Assembly: GCF_003966955.1 (NCBI RefSeq) | Contig: NZ_AP019367.1 | Coordinates: 806,001 to 870,000 of the forward strand | DNA length: 64,000 nucleotides | Reading direction: 5' to 3' | Source of the DNA: Parolsenella catena | Lineage (GTDB): Bacteria > Actinomycetota > Coriobacteriia > Coriobacteriales > Atopobiaceae | Part shown: positions 1 through 8,175 of the stretch, piece by piece | Position numbering within the stretch: position 1 is the stretch's first letter | Layout of the letters: each line of letters opens with the position of its first letter | The notes under the pieces: model-generated | Told to the model about the DNA's origin: nothing | What the model saw: only the letters and a program-made list of their open reading frames with translations | Databases searched by the model: none | Translations under genes and position numbers: made by a program

Positions 1-475
1 CACGATCGAGGACTTCACACCCGAGCTGCAACCCTGCACGCTCGCCTCGTTTGTGTCGCTGTTCGTTCCGGCGGACGTCATTGCCGAGCTGGGGCTTCCC
101 ATCAAGGACTTCTTCATCTGGACGGATGACTGGGAGTTCACGAGGCGCGTGTCTCGCGTCCATCCGTGTTATGTCGTGGGCACGAGCGTCGTGACGCACA
201 AGTGCAAGGTCAATGGCGCGGGCAACATCGCGCTCGACTCGGGCGAGCGCATCGGCCGGTTCCGTCTGGCGTATCGCAATGACATCGTGCTGTACCGCGG
301 CGAGGGCCTCGCTGGTTATGCTTACGTCATCGCCCGAGACCTCAATCACCTCGCGCGCATCGTCCTCGAGGCGAAGGGGCGTAAGCTCGAGCGCGCTCGG
401 GCCGTCGTCGGCGGCACGCTCGAGGGCCTTCGTTTCCATCCCCAGATCGAGTACGTGAGACGTCCTGAGAAGTAA
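1..475 (+). CDS. Glycosyltransferase family 2, C-terminal part (5' end outside window)
   Basis: The reading frame is open from the first bases of the window (codons begin at base 2), so the N-terminus and catalytic start lie upstream. The visible 157 residues contain FFIWTDDWEFTRRV, the late acidic/tryptophan motif seen in rhamnosyl- and galactofuranosyl-type GT2 enzymes, followed by a basic C-terminal helix region. These enzymes add a sugar from a nucleotide donor to a lipid-linked surface glycan on the cytoplasmic membrane face. It converges on a GlfT2-like gene, suggesting one surface-glycan locus. Donor and acceptor cannot be told from this fragment. A GTG at 53 is an internal codon, not the start. 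Confidence 0.75.
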   Translation, partial: TIEDFTPELQPCTLASFVSLFVPADVIAELGLPIKDFFIWTDDWEFTRRVSRVHPCYVVGTSVVTHKCKVNGAGNIALDSGERIGRFRLAYRNDIVLYRGEGLAGYAYVIARDLNHLARIVLEAKGRKLERARAVVGGTLEGLRFHPQIEYVRRPEK

Positions 476-521
476 CGTCTCACGCCTGTGCGTAACTAAA
501 TGGCGAAAGCCTAGGTAAAGT

Positions 522-555
522 GAGGGGGCGACCGCATGCTCGCGATCGCCCCCTC
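522..555. terminator. Bidirectional hairpin terminator between convergent glycosyltransferase genes
   Basis: GAGGGGGCGA (522-531) and TCGCCCCCTC (546-555) form a perfect 10-bp stem around a 14-nt loop, midway between two convergent stop codons. There is no strong T tract, so terminator function is inferred from position and stability. Confidence 0.7.
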
Positions 556-581
556 TGTTGCTCATCGTGTAGTCGGGCTCG

Positions 582-2423
582 CTACTTCATTCCCAGGTAG
601 CCACGCCACCAGGCGTCGCTCGTCATCTTCGGGAAGGCGTCCGCATAGGCGGCCGCGACCTTCTCGTGCTCGAGCTGCCAGCGACGCTTGAGCGTGCGCT
701 CGCGCTCGATGATGCGGTGGTTTCGCTCGCGGTCCATGCGGCGGACCGCGGCCTTCTCGCCGGTGACGTCAAGCACGAGCACCGTCTTGCGCGCAACTGT
801 GTCGTTGTCGTAGACGCAGGGGCCCGTCGTCTGCATGTGGCCGGGGGCCTTTCTGAGCAGGGCATCAGGCAGCAGGTGCTTGTCATAGGGGATCGACTTG
901 CGAAGCTTGCCGGCGATGCCTATGGCATGGTGGGGCTCAGGGTGGATGGCGTCGAGGTCCGCGGAGTCGAGCAGCTCTGGGTCAACCTCCGACAGTGGCA
1001 CGAACTTGTCGTTGAGCTGGGCGTTCTTGCGCATGAGGGCGCTGCCGTCCACCTCCATGAGCCACTCGGGTCCGCGCAGGTAGTCCTCGACGCCCTGGAG
1101 CAGCAGCTCGGCGGCGCCATACTCCAGCTCGCGGCGGCGTAGCATGACGTTTCTCCACACGCGCGTCATGAACAGCTCGGTGTTCACGAATCCGTCGCAT
1201 GCGGCCATGACGAGGAAGTTGCGCACGTACTGGTAGCAGTCCACCGAAGCGCGAGGACGGCCCTCGAAGCTCTCGTGCCACACGCAGATTCCGTTCATCG
1301 TCATGTAGGTGGGGTTGGATCGCAGTCCGTACTCCACGTCGTCGCAGCGCACGAACACCGGCAGCGGCAGGCCCTTCTCGCGGATGTTGGCCACGGGGAT
1401 GCACGAGAACCACCAGGCGCCGTAAGCGTGCTCCACCTCGACGTTCTCGCGCTCGTTCGCCACGACGTCAGCCAGGCGGTCGACGTAGTGGTCGGGCTTG
1501 AGCTTTGCGTACTTGCCGCTGCGCAGCACGTGGCTCACGTCTTCGAACAGGCGCGTGGGCTGCTCGACGGAGAGCATGGCGCCGTTCACGAAGGCGTTCG
1601 CGTACTCGTCTGTCGCAAGCGCGAGCAGGTTGTAGGTGCGCTTGATGCTCTCGGGGAACACGTGCACGTCGTCGTCCATGAGGATGACGTGCGTGAAGGG
1701 CTGCTCGGAGTCGAGCGCGGCAAGCATGCCGCGGGCAAATCCGCCGGCGCCGCCCACGTTGGCGTTGGGAATCACGGTCACGAGCTCGTCGCTGAGTGCC
1801 GCAGCGTCAAGCGTGGAGCCGTTGTCGACGACGAACATGTGGAAGTTGTCGTGGATGGGGCCGTCGTCGCCCGCCACGCTCGAGCGCATGAGCTCGATGT
1901 TGGGGACGATGTAGTGCTCCTTCTTGAACGTCGTCGTGGACAGCGCGATGCGCACGGGGCGCACGCGCGCATCGTCAACGCGTGCCGAGTAGCTGCCAGA
2001 ATGGAGGAGCGTGCGGCCGGCGGGAAGCAATTCGAAGGCCACGAGGTCCATGCCGGCGGCGTCAATCGTGGCGCTCACCCGGGCGTGACCGCCCTCCTCG
2101 GGCTTGATGGAGAGGCGGTCGAGCTCGACCGTGCTCTCCGCGTCTGCGCGCGCACCCGCGGGCAGTCCCTTGATGACGACCTCGCAGGCGTCTCCGGACA
2201 GCTCGAGGGAAAGCGTCACCTCGTGGATGCCGCAGTACTTGGCCCACTTGCCCGTCGAGCAGGCGTTGAGGAAAGTCATGAAGTCGGTGGGCTCGTCGAC
2301 GACGAGGGCCTGCCGCGCGTCGTCATAGGCGAGCGGAGAGGAGCAGAATGCGTAGAGCTCGTCATGGCCCGTCAGGTGCTCTGCAGGCTTGAGCAAGACG
2401 TTAGAGAGCTTGTGCTCGATCAT
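582..2423 (-). CDS. GlfT2-like galactofuranosyltransferase (GT2 family)
   Basis: This 613-aa protein has the architecture of mycobacterial GlfT2: an N-terminal beta-rich domain (about residues 1-150), a GT2 core with the metal-binding motif VILMDDDVHV (about residue 250), an acidic/tryptophan acceptor region with YGAWWFSC and RCDDVEYG, and a long helical C-terminal domain. GlfT2 enzymes polymerise galactofuranose from UDP-Galf onto a lipid-linked acceptor at the inner membrane; here the exact sugar is inferred. The start is taken as ATG at 2423 because AGGAG lies 5 nt upstream; a GTG two codons earlier overlaps that Shine-Dalgarno. It is divergent from the pyr operon and convergent with another GT2 gene. 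Confidence 0.8.
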   Translation of the reverse strand: MIEHKLSNVLLKPAEHLTGHDELYAFCSSPLAYDDARQALVVDEPTDFMTFLNACSTGKWAKYCGIHEVTLSLELSGDACEVVIKGLPAGARADAESTVELDRLSIKPEEGGHARVSATIDAAGMDLVAFELLPAGRTLLHSGSYSARVDDARVRPVRIALSTTTFKKEHYIVPNIELMRSSVAGDDGPIHDNFHMFVVDNGSTLDAAALSDELVTVIPNANVGGAGGFARGMLAALDSEQPFTHVILMDDDVHVFPESIKRTYNLLALATDEYANAFVNGAMLSVEQPTRLFEDVSHVLRSGKYAKLKPDHYVDRLADVVANERENVEVEHAYGAWWFSCIPVANIREKGLPLPVFVRCDDVEYGLRSNPTYMTMNGICVWHESFEGRPRASVDCYQYVRNFLVMAACDGFVNTELFMTRVWRNVMLRRRELEYGAAELLLQGVEDYLRGPEWLMEVDGSALMRKNAQLNDKFVPLSEVDPELLDSADLDAIHPEPHHAIGIAGKLRKSIPYDKHLLPDALLRKAPGHMQTTGPCVYDNDTVARKTVLVLDVTGEKAAVRRMDRERNHRIIERERTLKRRWQLEHEKVAAAYADAFPKMTSDAWWRGYLGMK

Positions 2424-2501
2424 GTGCACTCCTGTGCGTTGAGCCGAGTGGATTTCGAATCTCGGCGTTGTTCTTGTCGCTGAGTAGTATAGTGGTCAAG
2501 A

Positions 2502-2531
2502 CCTTTAAGACGGTGCGGGACACCGGCAAGG
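2502..2531 (+). promoter_or_regulatory. PyrR-binding RNA hairpin (anti-antiterminator) in the pyr leader
   Basis: The sequence shows a lower stem CCUU/AAGG, the asymmetric internal loop UAAGA, and an upper stem CGGUG/CACCG closed by a purine-rich CGGGA loop. This matches the layout of PyrR-binding loops from Bacillus-type attenuators (CCUUUAA ... GCAAGG). The hairpin-loop bases CGGGAC (2516-2521) can instead pair with GUCCCG (2574-2579) in the 5' arm of the downstream terminator, giving the mutually exclusive antiterminator. UMP-bound PyrR would stabilise this hairpin and so allow termination. A -10-like TATAGT at 2488-2493 is too close to be the promoter of this leader with confidence. Confidence 0.7.
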
Positions 2532-2569
2532 ATCGAGCGCATCGGCGTAACACATATGAGACCTTCACC

Positions 2570-2608
2570 AGACGTCCCGGGCCGCACTAGGCACAGGCGT
2601 CTTTTTTT
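2570..2608 (+). terminator. pyr operon attenuator terminator
   Basis: AGACGTC (2570-2576) pairs with GGCGTCT (2596-2602, one G-U pair) and runs into seven T residues (2602-2608). It ends only 14 bases before the pyrR start codon and overlaps the proposed antiterminator pairing, which is the expected position for PyrR-controlled attenuation. Confidence 0.7.
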
Positions 2609-2622
2609 GTGAAGGGAGCCAC

Positions 2623-3207
2623 ATGGAACAGATCGCACCCAAGGCGACCATCATGGACGGAGCGGCGATGGCGCGAGCCCTCACCCGCATCGCCCACGAG
2701 GTCATCGAGAACAACGAGGGGGCTGGCAACATCGCCCTCGTCGGCATCGTGCGTCGCGGCGCAAACATCGCCGAGGAGCTCGCCGATGAGATCGAGGCCA
2801 TCGAGGGCATTCGCCCGCCCGTGGGCAAGCTCGACATCAGCTTCTATCGTGACGACGTGACGCGTCGTGTCGCGCCCGTCATCCACAAGACCGAGATCAA
2901 CTTCGACGTCGACGGCAAGGACATCGTCCTCGTCGACGACGTGCTCTTCTCCGGCCGCACCGTCCGCTCGGCGCTCGACGCCCTCATGGACTTTGGCCGA
3001 CCCGCCACCATCCAGCTCGCCGTCATGGTCGACCGCGGCCACCGCGAGCTGCCCATTCGTGCCGACTACGTGGGCAAGAACGTCCCCAGCTCCCACGAGG
3101 AGGACGTCCGCGTGTTCGTGGAGTCCTTCGACGGCCGCGACGCGGTGGAAATCTGGGACATCGAGGCCGAGAAGCAGGCCATCGCCAACAAGGAGGTCAG
3201 TGCCTAA
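2623..3207 (+). CDS. pyrR: Bifunctional pyr operon regulator / uracil phosphoribosyltransferase PyrR
   Basis: PyrR senses UMP and binds pyr mRNA to cause transcription termination; it also has uracil phosphoribosyltransferase activity. The 194-aa product is slightly longer than the usual 180 residues. It carries the PRPP-binding signature IVLVDDVLFSGRT (residues 101-113) and the PyrR-typical GIVRRG segment near residue 41. It is the first gene of the operon and lies directly behind the attenuator it would control. The ATG at 2623 follows GAAGGGAG. Its stop is followed at once by pyrB, whose Shine-Dalgarno lies inside the pyrR 3' end. Confidence 0.95.
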   Translation: MEQIAPKATIMDGAAMARALTRIAHEVIENNEGAGNIALVGIVRRGANIAEELADEIEAIEGIRPPVGKLDISFYRDDVTRRVAPVIHKTEINFDVDGKDIVLVDDVLFSGRTVRSALDALMDFGRPATIQLAVMVDRGHRELPIRADYVGKNVPSSHEEDVRVFVESFDGRDAVEIWDIEAEKQAIANKEVSA

Positions 3208-3208
3208 G

Positions 3209-4141
3209 ATGCTTTCCGTACGCAACCTCATCAACACGACGGACCTAACGGCCGACGACATCACGCAGATCCTCGACACCGCCCGCTCGATGGAGGAGAT
3301 TAACCACCGCACGATCAAGAAGGTGCCCGCCCTGCGCGGCCGCACGATCGTGAACCTGTTCCTCGAGGCCTCCACCCGCACGCGCTCCTCGTTCGAGATT
3401 GCCGAGAAGCGCCTCTCCGCGGACTCCCTGAACGTCCAGGGCTCCAGCTCCTCGGTCTCCAAGGGCGAGTGCCTCGAGGACACCATCAAGACGCTCGACT
3501 CCTACGGCATCGACATGTTCGTCTGCCGCGCGCGCAACGCCGGCACCGCCGAGCGCATCACCCAGTACACCGACGCGCGCGTCATCAACGCCGGCGACGG
3601 CAAGCACGCCCACCCCACGCAGGCCCTGCTCGACCTGTACACGATGCGCGAGCACTTCGGCAAGCTCGAAGGCCTCAAGGTCGCCATCGTCGGTGACCTT
3701 CTGCACAGCCGCGTCGTGGGCTCGCTGGCCCCCGCGCTGCGCACGATGGGCGCCAAGGTCACGCTCGTGGGCCCGCCCACGTTCCAGCTTCCCGAGCCCG
3801 AGGTCTTCGGCGCCGAGGAGACGTATGACTTCGACTCCGTCATCGAGGACGCCGATGTCGTGTATATGCTGCGCGTTCAGCTCGAGCGCATGGAGGGTGC
3901 CACCATCCCCTCTAAGCGAGAGTACAACCGCCTGTGGGGCCTCAACGCCGAGCGTCACGCCCGCATGAAGGAGGGTGCGCTCGTCATGCACCCGGGCCCG
4001 ATGAACCGTGGCATGGAGATCGACTCGATCCCCGCCGACGCCCAGAACTCGTTCGTGACCCGACAGGTCGCCGCGGGCCTCTACACCCGCATGGCCGAAA
4101 TGTACCTGCTGCTTGGAGGAGAAGAGAATGCTGCTGATTAA
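3209..4141 (+). CDS. pyrB: Aspartate carbamoyltransferase catalytic subunit
   Basis: The enzyme condenses carbamoyl phosphate with aspartate, the committed step of pyrimidine synthesis. The 310-aa protein has the carbamoyl-phosphate loop STRTR (residues 55-59), the HPTQALLDLYT motif near residue 137, and the late LRVQLERM and HPGPMNRG motifs. The length fits a stand-alone catalytic subunit, and no pyrI regulatory gene is present. ATG 3209 starts one base after the pyrR stop; GTG 3200 is an alternative but sits only 3 nt from the AAGGAGG at 3190-3196. The 3' end overlaps pyrC by 14 bases. Confidence 0.95.
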   Translation: MLSVRNLINTTDLTADDITQILDTARSMEEINHRTIKKVPALRGRTIVNLFLEASTRTRSSFEIAEKRLSADSLNVQGSSSSVSKGECLEDTIKTLDSYGIDMFVCRARNAGTAERITQYTDARVINAGDGKHAHPTQALLDLYTMREHFGKLEGLKVAIVGDLLHSRVVGSLAPALRTMGAKVTLVGPPTFQLPEPEVFGAEETYDFDSVIEDADVVYMLRVQLERMEGATIPSKREYNRLWGLNAERHARMKEGALVMHPGPMNRGMEIDSIPADAQNSFVTRQVAAGLYTRMAEMYLLLGGEENAAD

Positions 4142-5417
4142 GGGCGCCCACGTCGTTGACCCCCAGATTGGTCTCGACGGTGTCATGGACGTGCTCATCG
4201 AGGGCGAGCGCATCGCCAGGGTTGGCGAGCGCATCAAGGCCCCCGAGGGTGCCGAGGTCATCGAGGCCGACGGCAAGTACCTCGTTCCCGGCCTGACCGA
4301 CATCCACGTCCACTTCCGCGACCCCGGCTTCGAGTACAAGGAGACCATCGAGACGGGCTCCGCTGCCGCCGCTGCCGGTGGCTTCACGGACGTGGCTACG
4401 ATGCCCAACACCGACCCGGTCGTCGACACGGGCGAGGGTATCCGCTATCAGATCGCCAAGGGCGACGCCTGCGGCCTCGTTCACGTCCGCCCCATCGGTG
4501 CCTGTACGCGTGGCGAGAAGGGCGAGGCCCTGGCCGAGATTGGCGATATGGTCGCCGAGGGCGCCTGCATGTTCTCCGATGACGGCCACGGCGTGCAGAG
4601 CGCCGGCATGCTCCGTACCGTGATGGACTACGTCCGTCAGTTCGATCGTGCCGTCGCCTGCCACTGCGAGGTCAAGTCCCTGACCGAGCACGGTATGGTC
4701 AACGAGGGCCGCGTGAGCACCCGCCTCGGCATCGCTGGCTGGCCTGCCGCCGGCGAGGAGATCGAGATCGCTCGCGATATCGAGCTTTGCCGCCTCACGG
4801 GCTGCGCCCTGCACATCTGCCACATCTCCACCGCTCGTGGCGCCGAGCTCGTCCGTGCCGCCAAGGCCGAGGGACTGCCCGTCACGGCTGAGGTCTGCCC
4901 GCACCACCTCTTCCTCGACGAGGAGCTTCTCGACGAGACCTACAACACCAACCTCAAGATGAACCCGCCGCTGCGCACCCCTGCCGACACCGCGGCTCTC
5001 CGCGAGGGCATCTGCGACGGTACGCTCGACTGCGTCGTCACGGACCACGCACCGCACGCCCTCCACGAGAAGGAATGCGAGTTCGAGATCGCTCCCTTCG
5101 GCGTCGTCGGCCTTGAGACGAGCCTCCCGCTCATGCTCACCAACCTTGTTTCCACCGGCAAGATGAGCTGGCAGCGCCTCGTCGAGGTCATGTGCGTGAA
5201 CCCGCGCAAGGTTGCCCGTCTCGAGGCCGTTAAGGTCGAGGCCGGTTCCCCCGCGGACCTCACCCTTATCGACCCGGCCATCGAGCTCGAGGTCACGCCG
5301 GAGCTGTTCTGCGGCAAGCAGCACAACTCCGCCTTCATGGGCGCCAAGCTCACCGGTCGCGCGACGGACACGGTCGTTGCCGGCAAGCACGTCCTGAAGG
5401 ACTGCAAGCTCGCCTAG
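4128..5417 (+). CDS. pyrC: Dihydroorotase
   Basis: Dihydroorotase cyclises carbamoyl aspartate to dihydroorotate in the cytosol. The 429-aa product is of the long class I type, with the metal-binding DIHVHFRDPG (residues 58-67), a MNPPLRT segment and the TDHAPH motif near residue 305 that carries catalytic aspartate and histidine. The start is ATG 4128, preceded by GGAGGAGAAG inside the pyrB 3' end; the 14-base overlap implies translational coupling. It is followed by a strong hairpin before pyrK, so expression of the distal genes may be reduced. Confidence 0.95.
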   Translation: MLLIKGAHVVDPQIGLDGVMDVLIEGERIARVGERIKAPEGAEVIEADGKYLVPGLTDIHVHFRDPGFEYKETIETGSAAAAAGGFTDVATMPNTDPVVDTGEGIRYQIAKGDACGLVHVRPIGACTRGEKGEALAEIGDMVAEGACMFSDDGHGVQSAGMLRTVMDYVRQFDRAVACHCEVKSLTEHGMVNEGRVSTRLGIAGWPAAGEEIEIARDIELCRLTGCALHICHISTARGAELVRAAKAEGLPVTAEVCPHHLFLDEELLDETYNTNLKMNPPLRTPADTAALREGICDGTLDCVVTDHAPHALHEKECEFEIAPFGVVGLETSLPLMLTNLVSTGKMSWQRLVEVMCVNPRKVARLEAVKVEAGSPADLTLIDPAIELEVTPELFCGKQHNSAFMGAKLTGRATDTVVAGKHVLKDCKLA

Positions 5418-5430
5418 TTCCATACGCATG

Positions 5431-5463
5431 GCGCCCGTCGGTCCGGGGAGGGTCGGCGGGCGT
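5431..5463 (+). terminator. Hairpin between pyrC and pyrK (possible partial terminator)
   Basis: GCGCCCGTCGG (5431-5441) can pair with TCGGCGGGCGT (5453-5463) over 11 bp, with three G-U pairs and an 11-nt loop. Only a short TTT follows. It could attenuate read-through into pyrK or protect an mRNA end. Function is inferred from structure and position. Confidence 0.5.
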
Positions 5464-5512
5464 CTTTGGTCGTCGCGTGGCTCGCGACGGCGTTTTGCCC
5501 GAAAGGAGAGAC

Positions 5513-6307
5513 ATGGCCCTACCAACACCATCGCCGGCGCGCATCCACGACTTCACCGTCGTCTCGAACGAGCCTGTGGCCGAGGGCGTCTATCGCCTCA
5601 CGATCGAGGCCCCGCGTCTGGCGGCAGCTCTCGAGCCCGGTCAGTTCATGAGCTTCGAGGTCCCCGGCGATACCCGCCAGCTCATTCGCATCCCTCTCTC
5701 GTATTCCTCCGCTGATGCCGAGGCCGGCACTGTGACCACGTACTATGCGGTCGTGGGCGATGGCACGCGTAGGCTTTCCGCCATGGGTGCCGGCTCTACC
5801 TCGACGGTGCTTGGCCCCGGTGGCCACGGCTGGAGGATGGACAAGGGCGCGAAGAGGGTCCTCGTCGTCGCGGGCGGCATCGGCATCACGCCTGTCATCG
5901 CCGCTGCTCGCTTCGCTGCTGACAACGGTGCCGAGGTTGACGCCGTCGTTGGCGCCCTCACTGCCGCCAAGATCTGCGGAACCGACGAGCTCGGGCCGCT
6001 GTGCGGTGAGGTCCGCCTCACGACTGACGACGGTACGGCTGGCACGAAGGGGTTCGTGACGGCCGAGGTCGAGCCTATGCTCGCCACGGGTGCGTATGAC
6101 CTCGTCCTCACTTGCGGTCCCGAGCCTATGATGCGCGCCGTCGCGGCTATCGCCGAGGCTGCCGGCGTCACGTGCGAGGTCTCCGTCGAGCGCATGATGA
6201 CCTGCGGCTTTGGCGCTTGCAACACGTGCAACGTCGAGACCGTCTACGGCATGATGGGCGCCTGCATGGCAGGTCCCGTCTTCGACTCGAAGGTGGTGGC
6301 ATGGTGA
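5513..6307 (+). CDS. pyrK: Dihydroorotate dehydrogenase electron-transfer subunit PyrK
   Basis: PyrK is the FAD and [2Fe-2S] subunit that passes electrons from PyrD to NAD+. The 264-aa protein shows an N-terminal FAD-binding barrel (RIPLSYSS near residue 62), an NAD-binding motif VAGGIGITP, and four C-terminal cysteines at about 231, 236, 239 and 251 that bind the iron-sulfur cluster. ATG 5513 has AAGGAGAG 5 nt upstream. Its stop overlaps the pyrD start in ATGGTGA. The PyrK/PyrD pair marks a class 1B, NAD-linked enzyme, fitting an anaerobic lifestyle without quinone-linked oxidation. Confidence 0.93.
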   Translation: MALPTPSPARIHDFTVVSNEPVAEGVYRLTIEAPRLAAALEPGQFMSFEVPGDTRQLIRIPLSYSSADAEAGTVTTYYAVVGDGTRRLSAMGAGSTSTVLGPGGHGWRMDKGAKRVLVVAGGIGITPVIAAARFAADNGAEVDAVVGALTAAKICGTDELGPLCGEVRLTTDDGTAGTKGFVTAEVEPMLATGAYDLVLTCGPEPMMRAVAAIAEAAGVTCEVSVERMMTCGFGACNTCNVETVYGMMGACMAGPVFDSKVVAW

Positions 6308-7227
6308 GCAAGGTGAACATGGCCGTCGACCTCGGCGGCATCAAGATGAAGAACCCGATCAACACCGCGAGCGGCACGTATGGCTTTGGCTGGCAGTTCG
6401 AGGGCTTCTACGACGTGAGCCGCCTTGGCGCCATCACGACGAAGGGCTGCGCCGCCGAGCCCTGGCCCGGCAATCCCGCGCCGCGCATGGCCGAGGTCAC
6501 GAGTGGCATGATGAACTCCGTGGGCCTTCAGAACCCCGGCGTTCGCGGCCTTGTTGACTCCTATGGCGAGTACCTCCAGCAGCTCTCCGACAAGGGCACC
6601 CAGGTGATCTGCCAGGTTGCCGGCCATTCCGTTGACGAGTACGTGCGCGCCGTGGACCTGTTCGAGGAGCTTGCGCCCTTCGCCGCCGGTCTCGAGATCA
6701 ACATCAGCTGCCCCAACATCGCCGCCGGCGGTTGCGCCATGGGCTCCACGCCCGAGGGTGCCGCCGAGGTGATCCGCGCCGTGCGCTCCCACACGAAGCG
6801 CCCGCTGCTCGTGAAGATGGCCCCTGCACGCGTCGTCGAGGTTGCCCAGGCCCTCGAGGCCGAGGGTGCCGACGCCCTCACGGTCATCAACTCCATCTCC
6901 GGCATGGCCATCGACGTGGACACGCGCAGGAGCCGCCTGTCGCGTCCCACGGGCGGCATGAGCGGCCCGGCCCTGCATCCCATCGCCGTGCGCATGGTGT
7001 GGGAGGTTCACAACGCCGTGAACATCCCAATCGTGGGCGTTGGCGGCGTCATGACCGGTCGCGACGCCGCGGAGTTCATCCTCGCCGGCGCCACGAGCGT
7101 CTCGGTGGGCATGGCCAATCTCGTTGACCCCACGGCCGCGCCGCGCATCCTCGACGAGCTCACCGAGTGGGCCGAGTCCCAGGGCGTCAGCGACATCAAC
7201 GAGCTCATCGGCGCCTTCGAGGGATAG
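6301..7227 (+). CDS. pyrD: Dihydroorotate dehydrogenase, class 1B catalytic subunit
   Basis: This FMN enzyme oxidises dihydroorotate to orotate and hands electrons to PyrK. The 308-aa protein contains NISCPN with the probable catalytic Cys137, substrate-side NTASGTYGFG near the N-terminus, and VGVGGVMTGRDAAEFILAGA, the phosphate-binding loop for FMN. The ATG overlaps the end of pyrK by 7 bases, as expected for two subunits of one complex. Start choice is therefore firm. Confidence 0.95.
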   Translation: MVSKVNMAVDLGGIKMKNPINTASGTYGFGWQFEGFYDVSRLGAITTKGCAAEPWPGNPAPRMAEVTSGMMNSVGLQNPGVRGLVDSYGEYLQQLSDKGTQVICQVAGHSVDEYVRAVDLFEELAPFAAGLEINISCPNIAAGGCAMGSTPEGAAEVIRAVRSHTKRPLLVKMAPARVVEVAQALEAEGADALTVINSISGMAIDVDTRRSRLSRPTGGMSGPALHPIAVRMVWEVHNAVNIPIVGVGGVMTGRDAAEFILAGATSVSVGMANLVDPTAAPRILDELTEWAESQGVSDINELIGAFEG

Positions 7228-7236
7228 GGGAGAGAC

Positions 7237-7965
7237 ATGGGTAGGTTCGACAACCTCTCTGCGCGCGAGCGCATCATGGTGGCGCTCGACTGCGGCCCCG
7301 ACGAGGCTCGCGCGCTTGCCGGCAAGCTCGAGGGACATGCCACGTGGCTCAAGGTGGGCATCACGCTCATCTACGACGGTGGCCTGCCTCTCGTCTCCGA
7401 GCTGCGCGAGCGTGGCTTCAAGGTCTTCGTGGACTCCAAGTTCCATGACATTCCCCACCAGGTTCGCGGCGCCGTCAAGAGCGCGGCGCACTCCGGCGCC
7501 GACCTCGTGACCGTTCACGGCTCTGGCTCCGAGGCCATGCTGCGCGCCTGCCATGAGGGCGCCGGGCAGGCCCAGGACGAGTACGGTCACAAGCCCTACG
7601 TCATCGCGATCACGGTCCTCACGAGCATGGACGCCGACGAGCTTGCCAAGGTGGGCGTCACGCGCCCGATTCCCGAGCAGGCCGCGGCGCTCGCGAAGCT
7701 TGCCCTGGACAGCGGGCTTGACGGCATCGTCTGCTCGCCGCGCGAGGCCCGCGAGATGCGCGAGCTGCTCGGTCCGGACGCCCTCATCGTGACGCCGGGC
7801 GTGCGACCCGCCGGCGCTGCTCTCGGCGACCAGAGCAGGGTCGCCACTCCTGCCGCCGCGATCGAGGCGGGGGCGAGCCACATCGTCGTGGGCAGGCCCA
7901 TCACGCAGGCCGACGACCCGGTTGCCGCCTTCGAGTCGATCGTCGCCGAGCTCGAGCGCGCCTAG
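7237..7965 (+). CDS. pyrF: Orotidine 5'-phosphate decarboxylase
   Basis: PyrF decarboxylates OMP to UMP, the last de novo step. The 242-aa product has an intact catalytic array D-x-K-x-x-D within VFVDSKFHDIP (Asp66, Lys68, Asp71) and a C-terminal phosphate-binding VVGRPIT. GGGGAGAG precedes the ATG, 9 bases after pyrD. It is the last gene of the operon here. The orotate phosphoribosyltransferase gene pyrE, which would make its substrate, is not in this window. Confidence 0.95.
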   Translation: MGRFDNLSARERIMVALDCGPDEARALAGKLEGHATWLKVGITLIYDGGLPLVSELRERGFKVFVDSKFHDIPHQVRGAVKSAAHSGADLVTVHGSGSEAMLRACHEGAGQAQDEYGHKPYVIAITVLTSMDADELAKVGVTRPIPEQAAALAKLALDSGLDGIVCSPREAREMRELLGPDALIVTPGVRPAGAALGDQSRVATPAAAIEAGASHIVVGRPITQADDPVAAFESIVAELERA

Positions 7966-7987
7966 GCCCAAAATAGATTCGCCACAA

Positions 7988-8063
7988 GGCTCCCGGAAAA
8001 GGCCACAAAGTGTCCATCCCTTGACAAAAGTGGTGGTAAATTGGCCAAAACCGGGAGCTTTTT
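7988..8063 (+). terminator. Long-armed terminator after pyrF
   Basis: GCTCCCGG (7989-7996) pairs with CCGGGAGC (8051-8058), followed by TTTTT (8059-8063). Inside, GGCCA (8001-8005) pairs with TGGCC (8042-8046) across symmetrical AAAA bulges. The remaining loop of 36 nt is unusually long for a simple terminator and contains a TTGACA -35-like hexamer at 8021-8026. Confidence 0.6.
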
Positions 8064-8136
8064 ATGTCGAAGTTCTTGCAAAACGGCAGCTCTATTGCCA
8101 TAGTTGCATACAGCCGATTCCGGGGATGGACATCCC
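7997..8136 (+). promoter_or_regulatory. Structured leader upstream of mihF
   Basis: TGTCCATCCC (8011-8020) has its exact reverse complement GGGATGGACA at 8123-8132, and the latter is part of the palindrome GGGATG-GA-CATCCC (8123-8136). TTGACA occurs at 8021-8026. The repeats span the mihF upstream region and may be operator or RNA elements; this is inference. Confidence 0.4.
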
Positions 8137-8175
8137 TTCGGTTCTTTTGTTCGTTGTTTATGTTTGGAGGAAACA

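Noticed and set aside
1275-2483. 402-codon open frame on the plus strand opposite the GlfT2-like gene
   Set aside because: Repetitive Val/His/Glu/Ala composition, no ribosome site, and full overlap with a well-supported gene.
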